DNA of 38,378 bases from a virus: IMG/VR virus record IMGVR_UViG_3300034418_006209, positions 1 to 38,378 of that record; one strand, 5' to 3'. Positions 24,317 to 32,412 of the stretch are shown here, one piece after another. The notes beneath the pieces are model-generated. The model did not search any database and was not told the origin of the DNA. It worked only from the letters and a program-made list of their open reading frames with translations. A program made the translations under genes and the position numbers. Each line of letters opens with the position of its first letter. The first letter of the stretch is position 1.

Positions 24317-25003
24317 ATGGCAGGTGACATTCAGTTAAATTCAACCAGTTTTGCCAGTGAGTCTAATGGTACGATCACTGTAAATAATGCAACCCTAGCC
24401 AGTGCTGTTGATCTGTCAAATCACTACGCTAGCACACCAGAAGTTCAAGGAACGCATACCACATTCAGCGGATCTCATTCTGATACTGCAACAACAATCA
24501 ATCTGGCATCTGTCTCCGGAATTTCCGCAGGAGATTATGTAGTCGGTGAGGGCATTACACCAGGCACAACGGTTTCGTCTGTCGGTGCTAGCTCAGTGGT
24601 CATCTCAGCAGGATTAGATACGGATAGTGTTGGCATTGCTGGAGGGGAACCGATTAGTTTCTACAAGTCAAACAAAGTGCTGAGTCCTGGACTTGTTGCT
24701 GGTGGATTGTGCCGTGCTTGGGTCCATTTCAATGGAACAGGGACGGTTGCAATACAGGCAAGTCACAATGTTTCGAGTATTACCGATAGAGGTCAGGGTA
24801 AATACACTTTGCACCTTGCAACTGCAATGCCGGATGCAAATTATTCTGGAGTAGTGTCAGCAATATTTCCGGGAGCCTCCTCTACTAATAGATCTGCAGG
24901 TCTTAGCCCAGTTGATAGCTCTTCAGCTTATTGTAACACGTGGCAAGATACATCATCCAGTTTAGTTGATGTTGATGTGATTTGTGCTGCCATCTTCCGC
25001 TAA
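24317..25003 (+). CDS. Tail tip / receptor-binding candidate
   Basis: A 228-residue beta-rich protein. Residues about 48-110 (SDTATTINLASVSGI, GDYVVGEGITPGT, VVISAG) form a small beta domain that also occurs in the protein at 26283. The C-terminal half, starting CRAWVHFNGTGTVAIQASHNVSSIT and then YTLHLATAMPDANYSGVV, is a domain frequent at the ends of phage fibres. I infer a distal tail or receptor-binding role. Confidence 0.65.
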   Translation: MAGDIQLNSTSFASESNGTITVNNATLASAVDLSNHYASTPEVQGTHTTFSGSHSDTATTINLASVSGISAGDYVVGEGITPGTTVSSVGASSVVISAGLDTDSVGIAGGEPISFYKSNKVLSPGLVAGGLCRAWVHFNGTGTVAIQASHNVSSITDRGQGKYTLHLATAMPDANYSGVVSAIFPGASSTNRSAGLSPVDSSSAYCNTWQDTSSSLVDVDVICAAIFR

Positions 25004-25036
25004 CCAACCTAGAACTGATTAAAAAAAGGCCGAGCA

Positions 25037-25324
25037 ATGCCAGCAGAAGCAACAGGAATAGTACAGATTATCAACGAGGTCGGTGTAGTGACTGCTGCTT
25101 TAGCTTTTTCTGCTTGGCTAGTGGTGTACCTCCTCAAAGGGTTTGAACGAGAACGGACCCAGTGGTTGACGAAAGATGACCTCGCAGACCAAGAATTGAG
25201 ACTCTTGATGAAGGAGTCAAACCAGGCTCTTACTGGAGTTCTAAAGGAAACAAACTCAACGCTACTGGAAATGAAGATCGCAATCACGAAACTGGAAGAG
25301 TCCATTAATAAAGGGCAAAGGTGA
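25037..25324 (+). CDS. Single-TM holin-like protein
   Basis: A 95-residue protein with one hydrophobic segment at about residues 14-35 (VGVVTAALAFSAWLVVYLL), followed by a charged helical tail that ends in lysines and arginines. It begins the cassette with the M15 peptidase and overlaps the next start (GTGA). Size and topology fit a holin or pinholin-type protein, but single-TM membrane proteins are common and the assignment is by context. Confidence 0.6.
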   Translation: MPAEATGIVQIINEVGVVTAALAFSAWLVVYLLKGFERERTQWLTKDDLADQELRLLMKESNQALTGVLKETNSTLLEMKIAITKLEESINKGQR

Positions 25325-25626
25325 AACTCCTGCTCCCTCTGTTGTTCCTTAGTACGACAGCAGTTGCTACAGAATTGGATTACAAAACTCACTATTTATT
25401 CATCTGGACAGGCAACTGTACGAGCAGGATGATCCCGAATTATGAGAGACAGGGAATGCCATTTAACTTTGCGTTTTCATTAGCATCACAGGGATGTTCC
25501 TGTGTGATCGATAGGTTCAGAGAGCAATACACACACACTGAGTTGCTAAGTCTCAGTGACGAGGAACGAGAAGAACGATCTCTATATTTTGCCCAAGTCT
25601 GCGGTGGCGTTACCAAGGAGATGTGA
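25321..25626 (+). CDS. Secreted Cys-containing protein with signal peptide
   Basis: A 101-residue protein with GTG start overlapping the previous stop. Residues 1-17 (KLLLPLLFLSTTAVATE) form a signal peptide with likely cleavage after AVA. The mature part has Cys in GNCTS, GCSC and VCGG, which could form disulfides in the periplasm. It lies between a holin-like gene and the endolysin, so a lysis role such as a spanin-like or regulator protein is possible. No lipobox is seen. Family not recognised. Confidence 0.6.
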   Translation: MKLLLPLLFLSTTAVATELDYKTHYLFIWTGNCTSRMIPNYERQGMPFNFAFSLASQGCSCVIDRFREQYTHTELLSLSDEEREERSLYFAQVCGGVTKEM

Positions 25627-26018
25627 TGTCGGTAAGTTCGTCAAAAAATTTTAGTCGTGAGGAACTGAAATGCTCATTCTCTGGAGAGTGCGAGATCGAG
25701 GAAGATGCGCTTAACAGACTGCAGGCACTGCGGGATGAGTGGGGGAAGCCCATCCGGTTGTCCTCTGCATTTAGAAGTTCTTCCCATCCACGTGAGAGAT
25801 TAAAACCAAACGGGCCAGGATACCATCACGGGAAAAACGGAAATGGTGGGCAGGCATTCGATGTATTGATTGCTGGGGAGGATGTCGTCCCCTTCATTAC
25901 ACTGGCAATCAAGCATGGATTCAAGGGGATTGGGGTCTGTCAGTCTCCTAAAACCGAATGGAATCAGAGGTTCATCCATATTGATACAAGAGACAAATAC
26001 GCTTGCTGGAGTTACTGA
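25626..26018 (+). CDS. M15-type peptidase endolysin
   Basis: A 130-residue D-Ala-D-Ala carboxypeptidase-like enzyme (M15A) that would cut cell-wall peptides. The zinc-site pattern is visible: LSSAFRSSSHP, then YHHGKNGNGGQAFDV (His and Asp ligands near residues 70-83) and the final RFIHIDTR with the third His. No separate wall-binding domain is present. ATG 25626 shares its A with the previous stop (TGATG); a GTG three bases earlier is an alternative. Confidence 0.85.
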   Translation: MSVSSSKNFSREELKCSFSGECEIEEDALNRLQALRDEWGKPIRLSSAFRSSSHPRERLKPNGPGYHHGKNGNGGQAFDVLIAGEDVVPFITLAIKHGFKGIGVCQSPKTEWNQRFIHIDTRDKYACWSY

Positions 26019-26290
26019 TGAATGAAGACATATTACTGGATTTCATCAAGAATAAAGTAACCGAAACTGTGACGGAAGAAGTCACCACTGTCGTCACCGA
26101 TGAGTTGGTTGCCACAACCGAAATGAGTGTAGAAGATCAAGCCTGGGGGGTGGTGGACATTATGCTGGACACTGGGGCTGCCGAAGGAATTGCAGGGGCA
26201 CTGGGAGCTCCGCTAGCAATCATTATTGGGATCAAAGTATTCCGGCAGTGGCGTAGAAAAATGAAAGAAGCTGAGAAGCAAAATGGCTAA
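26018..26290 (+). CDS. Small membrane protein in the lysis cassette
   Basis: A 90-residue protein. The N-terminal half is acidic and Thr/Val-rich (VTETVTEEVTTVV). A hydrophobic segment at residues about 62-78 (GALGAPLAIIIGIKVF) is followed by a basic end RQWRRKMKEAEKQ. Topology suggests a single C-terminal membrane anchor with a cytoplasmic basic tail. It may be a second holin or an antiholin. Start overlaps the endolysin stop (TGATG). Confidence 0.6.
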   Translation: MNEDILLDFIKNKVTETVTEEVTTVVTDELVATTEMSVEDQAWGVVDIMLDTGAAEGIAGALGAPLAIIIGIKVFRQWRRKMKEAEKQNG

Positions 26291-28073
26291 ACAACTCCAA
26301 GAGGTGCAGCTTCCTCCAGGGTTTACGGATGGCACTGCACGATCTGTCAAGCAACGATGGTGGAAGGGCAATTTGGTTCGGTTCCGTGATGGGCGGCTCC
26401 GACCTGTTGGAGGTTGGCAAGCACTCCCCCTGTCACGGCATTCCGAGACTCTGGACTCTCAGGTCCGAGGTCATCATCAGTGGCGTAATAATGTGGGAGT
26501 TGGTCTGCTGACATTAGGAACAGCAGGATCAGGCAGTCCAAACTATGGGAAACTTTTTGCGGCAACCATTGGAACACCTAGCACATTTACTGATGCCACG
26601 GCAGACACAACCTTGGACAGTGATCAGATTACTGTGGATGATGACACACTTTACGAGGTGGGGGATCTGATCAGTGGAACCGGAATCCCTGACAATTCTC
26701 TAATCACGGCAGTCAGTTCCAATACGATCACGATTTCCAATGACTGTACAGCAACCGGAACCAATATCACGGTGACGGTGACTCCAACGGAGGCACGGCA
26801 ACGATTCTATGACATTACTCCGTCAGGATACCAGGCCGCAGGAGATGCTGAGTTCCGTGCAGGATATGGTTCGTTTTTCTATGGTCAATCAGAGTACGGG
26901 TCTATCTACAGTGGACCTGGCACAGCCACATATACCCGCAAAGCTCATTGGTCCCTAGACAATTTTGGCGAGAACCTGATCGGGACCCATGCTTCAGATA
27001 AAGGTTTGTTTTACTGGGAAGGGGATGTCGCCACCGATGCAGAGGACATCACCACAGTAAACGGATATACGGAGAACGCGCCAACTGCTGTTGCAGTGGT
27101 CGTGACTCAAGAGAGGCACGTCTTGGCCCTAAGTGCAGATGGGGATGCTCGGAATATCCGGTGGTCCTCACAGGAAACTGTAGATGTTTGGACTCCGAGT
27201 GCGACCAACAGTGCAGGAGATTTGCCCCTGCAAACTCAAGGATTTATTGTCACAGGCAAACGGGTGCAAGGGGGTGTACTCATCTGGACCGATGTCGATA
27301 CTCATCTCCTCACCTATCAGGGACCCCCATTGGTCTTTGGGGTTCAACGGTTATCTGATAACTCAGGGGTCCTTTCTCCGTATGCGATTCACAGCTCATC
27401 AGAAATCACAACGTGGCTGAATAAAGGTGGTTTCTGGATATACGATGGGTATGTGAGGACGTTGCCCTGTCCCATTCAGGATCGAGTGCTGCGAACCATT
27501 GACTGGACACAGGAGGGTTTGATTTACGCTGGAGGAAATTCTCAATTTGGAGAGGTTTGGTGGTGGGCTTCCAGCACTGTGGGGACTCCAGGGCAGTGCA
27601 ATTATTATGTGGTGTATAATTATCGTGATGATGTCTGGTATGACTCCTATAGCGACAGTGGGATCACTAGAAACTGCTGGATTGATAAGGGAGTCGTGAA
27701 TGCTCCTCTGGGGATTGATCCGAGCAATAACACGATCTACATGCACGAAAGCACCAGTCCCACACAAACAGATTTATCTGTTGCAGAGTCTGGTGCAATC
27801 GACCTGATGGGTGGGAATCGGTTCACCCGAATCTCCAAAATTTTCTCTGACTCGGATCAACAGACGGCAGGAGACATTGACTTTGCCTTCTTCACCTCGG
27901 TTTCTGCGGATGCAGACGAAACAGAATCAAGCAGTTTCCCCTTAGAAGATGACGGAGAAATTGATCTACGACTGCAGGGTCGTCAGATTCGTTACAAGGT
28001 AAGTGGGGAATTAGCCAAGGATTGGACTGTCGGAAATACAAGATTTGAAACACACATTGGGGGAAGACGATGA
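26283..28073 (+). CDS. Tail nozzle / P22 gp10-like DNA-stabilisation protein
   Basis: A 596-residue beta-rich protein resembling the gp10 or tail-nozzle family of podoviruses, which plugs and extends the portal. The N-terminus has VKQRWWKGNLVRFRDGRLRP and GGWQ, the usual entry motif. Repeated Trp/Gly-rich blades follow, such as WSSQETVDVWTPS, GGVLIWTDVDTHLLTYQGP, GGFWIYDGYVRTLPCP and VVYNYRDDVWY, consistent with a beta-propeller. Residues about 100-165 form an inserted beta domain (TLDSDQITVDDD, GTGIPDNSLITAV) like that in the protein at 24317. It overlaps the upstream gene by eight bases. Confidence 0.75.
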   Translation: MAKQLQEVQLPPGFTDGTARSVKQRWWKGNLVRFRDGRLRPVGGWQALPLSRHSETLDSQVRGHHQWRNNVGVGLLTLGTAGSGSPNYGKLFAATIGTPSTFTDATADTTLDSDQITVDDDTLYEVGDLISGTGIPDNSLITAVSSNTITISNDCTATGTNITVTVTPTEARQRFYDITPSGYQAAGDAEFRAGYGSFFYGQSEYGSIYSGPGTATYTRKAHWSLDNFGENLIGTHASDKGLFYWEGDVATDAEDITTVNGYTENAPTAVAVVVTQERHVLALSADGDARNIRWSSQETVDVWTPSATNSAGDLPLQTQGFIVTGKRVQGGVLIWTDVDTHLLTYQGPPLVFGVQRLSDNSGVLSPYAIHSSSEITTWLNKGGFWIYDGYVRTLPCPIQDRVLRTIDWTQEGLIYAGGNSQFGEVWWWASSTVGTPGQCNYYVVYNYRDDVWYDSYSDSGITRNCWIDKGVVNAPLGIDPSNNTIYMHESTSPTQTDLSVAESGAIDLMGGNRFTRISKIFSDSDQQTAGDIDFAFFTSVSADADETESSSFPLEDDGEIDLRLQGRQIRYKVSGELAKDWTVGNTRFETHIGGRR

Positions 28074-28282
28074 TTTTACCCAACCCTCCAGGTGCATACC
28101 TTCAATCATATTTTGCTCCAGTTCTGCAGCAGATTGCTCGACTGCTGACGACCTCGTACCAAAAAGGGTCTGATGTTGAATTAAACGCAGATCAACGACT
28201 AATTATTGTAAGCCCTAATGGGACCCGTTACCAGATTGAGACGGATAACTCAGGGAATCTCTCCACTTCAGTAGTGAGTTAA
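28070..28282 (+). CDS. Small hypothetical tail protein
   Basis: A 70-residue protein starting in an ATGA overlap with the nozzle-like gene. It has an N-terminal amphipathic helix (SYFAPVLQQIARLLTTSYQ) and a short beta hairpin (RLIIVSPNGTRYQIETD). Not recognised. Position suggests a structural accessory part. Confidence 0.6.
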   Translation: MILPNPPGAYLQSYFAPVLQQIARLLTTSYQKGSDVELNADQRLIIVSPNGTRYQIETDNSGNLSTSVVS

Positions 28283-28284
28283 TT

Positions 28285-30468
28285 ATGATCCGACAAGATG
28301 GAAACGGAAATCAAAACAATGGTCGATCAACTCAACGCAATAGCAGTAGAATCCCAATTGTCAGTGATGTATTAGATCTGTTGGGAGGTGGTGGGCAACC
28401 GGAGATGCAAACGACAACACAACAGAACCTACCAAGCTGGGCAATCCCGTTTGCTCAACAAGGACTGAATCTGGCGAATTATTACACCATGAATCCGAAC
28501 TATCGGCCCAGCACACTGGATCGGGATTACTCTGGGATTCGTGGCTACAATGCCCAAGGTCAACCCAATTCTCAGGTTGGCAGTTTTGGACTCAACCCTT
28601 TATCTATCCAACCGTCTCCTACTTCTGTAACTCCTGCACCCCCAAAACCTCCGCAGAGGAATCCCTACACAGGAAAACTGAATTCTCAGAAAATGAGCCA
28701 GTTCCATCATGGAGATCCTGACGGAGATGGCACGTTTGACACACCACTGACGTTTCGACCAGGTCAGGGGTTTGTTCTGCCAGATGGAAGTCCCTACAAT
28801 AGTACAGTCGTAGGATCGGGTGATCAAATTACTCAATACTACGGTGATCCAGATGGAGATGGGACGTTTGACATGCCCATCGATCGTGGACCTGATGGTT
28901 TTTATCAGTCCATGCCAGTTTCCTTGCCAGATAATCTGCAGGAAACGACACAAGGGAGGAGTGCGAGTCGTGCAGATGCTGGAGGTGGAACTGCAATCGC
29001 CAACGATTCAGCATTTCAAGGTGGTGCAGACACTTTCAACATCAACCCTGGTGCGGGGCAGGTCAATGCAGGCGATAATGCAAACACCCCAGGTGCTTGG
29101 TCTGCCGAAGACGTACGGAAAGCTCAAGCAGGACAGGGAAAACTGACAGTTGCCGATGGTTTCGTCCCTTTTGAAAACACAACAACCTCATCAGGAACTT
29201 CTTTCGACCCCTCCCAGATGACCCCGTTCCAAGCCTATGATCGTCAACGCTTTGCCGCACCGTCTGACCGAACCTTGCAGGGGGAGAACCTGCTGGCTGG
29301 ACGGATCAGACAGGGCAATCCCTATGACCCTGCAATTCGGGTTGCAGATCGGTTATCGAATTATCAGTCAGGCTACAACCCTGCAGAACTAAATCTGACC
29401 GGACCCCAAGCAAATTCTTATAATAATGTTCTCAGTGGTTTGGGGAATGTGAATGCTGATTTAAGTTCTGCTGAATATGGCAATGCCAATCAAGGACTGC
29501 TGGGTGCTAACGATTATACGTCAGGTCGCAGTTTTCAGGATCGGGTTCAGGACTTCCTAAACCCGTTTACAGACCAAGTAGTTTCTAGCAGTCTCAAAGA
29601 CATTGACCGTGCCCGTCAGATGGCAGACCTCAGTACGATGGGAGGAGCAGCAAAGTCTGGAGCATTCGGGGGATCAAGGGAAGCCTTGATGCGTGCAGAA
29701 AATACAAGAAATGCACTGGACCAAGCAGCAAAGACCTCTGGAGAACTGCGGTCTGCAGGGTTCAACACTGCCGCAAATCTCGCACAGCAGGAAGAACTGC
29801 AACGATTAGGGTTGACTGCATCTGACCGTCAAAACCTCAGAGGATATCAATCTGCAGGCAATCTCCAAGGCCAATCTCTAACTGCAGCAGACCTCCAAAA
29901 TGTAAGAGGGTTGCAGTCACAAGGGGCCTTGGCAGCGCAAGGACTGGACGCACAGGGTGCCTTGACTGCACAGGGGTTAGGGGCACAAAGTGATCGAGAT
30001 GTGATGAGTCTGCAACAAGATTTACAACGGCAAGGGAATCAGTTGGCAGTGGAACAGGCCAGACTAGCCGAGCAGTTCAGACAAGGAGCAGGGGCACTTA
30101 ATCTTCAGGGGGCAGGAGCATTGGGGAACCTGACTCAGATGGGTGTAAATGATCGTCGTCAACGGATTGCAGACCTGCTTGCATCAGGTGGGGCAGGTGA
30201 TGCTCGGAATCAACAGGATCTCGACTTCATCTTCTCTGAATTCAATAGAGAGTTGGATTATCCAGGTAGACAGATTGATCTCAGGAATGCTGCGATCAGT
30301 CCAGCCACAGGTTCGATAGTCACGACGACACAACCGAGGTATTCCTCTGGAGGATTGCCCCAAGCAGCAGGTGCAGGATTGGCAACCTATGGGGCATTGG
30401 CGGGCATCCCTGCAGCGGCACCCTACGCACTCCCTGCAGCACTGGCAATGGGTCTACTTAATTACTAG
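28285..30468 (+). CDS. Internal virion protein 1
   Basis: A 727-residue protein of the kind that sits inside the head and is ejected with DNA. The N-terminal 370 residues are loose and rich in N, Q, G and P; they include two DPDGDGTFD calcium-loop-like motifs (about residues 148 and 190). The central part has the typical QDFLNPFTDQVVSSSLKDIDRARQM-type block (about residues 428-455) and a GAFGGSREALMRAE motif. A long Gln/Ala-rich heptad region follows, with a hydrophobic Ala/Gly-rich C-terminus (residues about 695-727) that may insert in membrane. It is the first of three consecutive ejection-type genes. Confidence 0.75.
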   Translation: MIRQDGNGNQNNGRSTQRNSSRIPIVSDVLDLLGGGGQPEMQTTTQQNLPSWAIPFAQQGLNLANYYTMNPNYRPSTLDRDYSGIRGYNAQGQPNSQVGSFGLNPLSIQPSPTSVTPAPPKPPQRNPYTGKLNSQKMSQFHHGDPDGDGTFDTPLTFRPGQGFVLPDGSPYNSTVVGSGDQITQYYGDPDGDGTFDMPIDRGPDGFYQSMPVSLPDNLQETTQGRSASRADAGGGTAIANDSAFQGGADTFNINPGAGQVNAGDNANTPGAWSAEDVRKAQAGQGKLTVADGFVPFENTTTSSGTSFDPSQMTPFQAYDRQRFAAPSDRTLQGENLLAGRIRQGNPYDPAIRVADRLSNYQSGYNPAELNLTGPQANSYNNVLSGLGNVNADLSSAEYGNANQGLLGANDYTSGRSFQDRVQDFLNPFTDQVVSSSLKDIDRARQMADLSTMGGAAKSGAFGGSREALMRAENTRNALDQAAKTSGELRSAGFNTAANLAQQEELQRLGLTASDRQNLRGYQSAGNLQGQSLTAADLQNVRGLQSQGALAAQGLDAQGALTAQGLGAQSDRDVMSLQQDLQRQGNQLAVEQARLAEQFRQGAGALNLQGAGALGNLTQMGVNDRRQRIADLLASGGAGDARNQQDLDFIFSEFNRELDYPGRQIDLRNAAISPATGSIVTTTQPRYSSGGLPQAAGAGLATYGALAGIPAAAPYALPAALAMGLLNY

Positions 30469-30477
30469 GAGAGTTTG

Positions 30478-32412
30478 ATGGCATTACAATATATGGGGTA
30501 TCCTAACCCACAGGGATGGAAAGACTACCTAGACGAAGAATTCTTTCAACTGAGTGCCCTGTCTGGCGCAAATCCATCCAATCCTGCCTCTGCATACTCT
30601 CCGAATGCTTTGGACTATCTGGATCAGTTGGACCAAGCAAGACTGCAGCAGGCCATGATGCCGAACTTGCCGAAGACCTTGGACTCTGATCCAGCATCGA
30701 TGATTGAGAGACAGTTCCGGCAGTATCGGGACAAACGCCAGAGGGAGGCAATCCCAACGAACCGGAGTGCAGAGACACGGGGAGCACGACCACCTGCGAA
30801 CTATGATCCGCTCAGTTCAGTACAGACCAGACCTCGACCTGTCCAACCAATCACACCTCCCAGCATGGGACCTCCTCCCAGCACTGGCAATGTTCGATTG
30901 CCTGCCAGAACACAGACCTCTGCAGTTCAAACTACCGGACTGCTGGACACCGAAGATGCTCCTGAATCTGACACCTCCTGGTACGACGATCCCACTCGGA
31001 TGGGGTTGCTGCAGGCAGGACTTGGCTTGATGTCCGCACCTCGGTACAGCACCAACCCGAATGATGTGACGCTGGGATCTGCACTTGCCAGGGGTCTCGG
31101 TGGGTTCGTTCAGGGTTATGGTGGGACGAAGAAACGGTTGAGTGAGGCAGAACAGGATCGTCTGGATCAAGAATTCAAACGGTCTCAGATGGAACTGGAC
31201 CGGATGTACAAGATGGCACTGACGGACGAGTCTGCTGCCCGCGCTGCAAGGGAAGAAGCCAACCTCACGAAACAATATGAAGCAGAGAAACAGGCAGAAC
31301 AACGGAAGAGAGAGCAGATCCTAACGATTATGGAACTGCAGCAAGGAAATGCTACGACCTTGGCCCAATTGAACAACCTCAGTGCCGAGAAGGTCAACGA
31401 AATCTATGAAGGGGTGGTTGCACCCAGTCAGGAAACTCGACAACGTCAGGAACTGATCAACCAGATCCAGACAGGTGACAACCTGACTCCTGACCAGAAG
31501 AAAATCCTGGTGGAATATGCACAGAATGAGGAGAGCAAGTACAAGGATGTGATGGCTATGCGGGATGAATATGCTGCAAAGAACCGAGGACCGGAGCAGG
31601 TCAGTACCGCAGCATTTGAGAACTGGTTGGGCACACAGACCGAACTGACCGACATAGAGCGGAACTTGGTACTCTCAGAAGTCCAGAGGTCAGGAGACAC
31701 CGACAGTGGTTTTGCTTCTGTGCAGAAGATTATGAACCTGAAGAAAGCCCAGAAGGGAGATCAACCCAAAGACTCAAGCACCATGTCAGGCACAATCATC
31801 CTCCAAGATCCGCAGTCTCTTGCCAACTACCGACCGGAAGACTATCCAGGGTATCAGGCCACAAAGAGCAGAGACCGTGTCCTGCTGAAACCAATGACAG
31901 CAGATCAACTGAAGGCCATGAATGACAAGGGCGCTGCAGCTCAAGCAATTGACGCTTATCTGCAGGAGTTGAGGAAGATCCCAGGCAACAGTCTTGAGTT
32001 GAAGTACAAGGCATTGGTCGAAGATCCTTCCTTGTCTGCACTCAGGTCCAAGTTCATCCATGCCATCATGAAACTCAAAGATGCTTATGGACTTGGGGTC
32101 CTTTCCGGTAATGATTACGACCTGCTGGAAAGTGCCTTGAACGATCCAACCAAAATTCTGACAATCCGCAACAAGGAAAACTTTATTGAGACTGTGCGTC
32201 AGACAGGAGAGCAGGCATACCGAAGCTATGCAGGAGATGCAACCTTGTTCAACTACGACCCTCTGGCGTACTACAGTCAATATATTGCCAACAGTTACCA
32301 ACTGCCTAGTACATTGGCAAACCCAGTCAACCAGGAACAAGCCCGAAAGAATAAGGCACTCCAAGGTACTACCGAAGACCCTGATGCTTATCTTTTGGAG
32401 CCAAGGCCATGA
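30478..32412 (+). CDS. Internal virion protein 2
   Basis: A 644-residue protein. The N-terminal 180 residues are Pro-, Ser- and Gln-rich. Residues about 165-205 have a short Gly/Leu region (MGLLQAGLGLMSAP, LARGLGGFVQGYGG) common in podovirus ejection proteins. A long charged coiled coil covers residues 215-315. The C-terminal part contains MKLKDAYGLGVLSGNDYDLLESALND, a segment that recurs in this position in other marine phages. TAGGAGAG precedes ATG 30478; a TTG three bases earlier is possible. Confidence 0.75.
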   Translation: MALQYMGYPNPQGWKDYLDEEFFQLSALSGANPSNPASAYSPNALDYLDQLDQARLQQAMMPNLPKTLDSDPASMIERQFRQYRDKRQREAIPTNRSAETRGARPPANYDPLSSVQTRPRPVQPITPPSMGPPPSTGNVRLPARTQTSAVQTTGLLDTEDAPESDTSWYDDPTRMGLLQAGLGLMSAPRYSTNPNDVTLGSALARGLGGFVQGYGGTKKRLSEAEQDRLDQEFKRSQMELDRMYKMALTDESAARAAREEANLTKQYEAEKQAEQRKREQILTIMELQQGNATTLAQLNNLSAEKVNEIYEGVVAPSQETRQRQELINQIQTGDNLTPDQKKILVEYAQNEESKYKDVMAMRDEYAAKNRGPEQVSTAAFENWLGTQTELTDIERNLVLSEVQRSGDTDSGFASVQKIMNLKKAQKGDQPKDSSTMSGTIILQDPQSLANYRPEDYPGYQATKSRDRVLLKPMTADQLKAMNDKGAAAQAIDAYLQELRKIPGNSLELKYKALVEDPSLSALRSKFIHAIMKLKDAYGLGVLSGNDYDLLESALNDPTKILTIRNKENFIETVRQTGEQAYRSYAGDATLFNYDPLAYYSQYIANSYQLPSTLANPVNQEQARKNKALQGTTEDPDAYLLEPRP

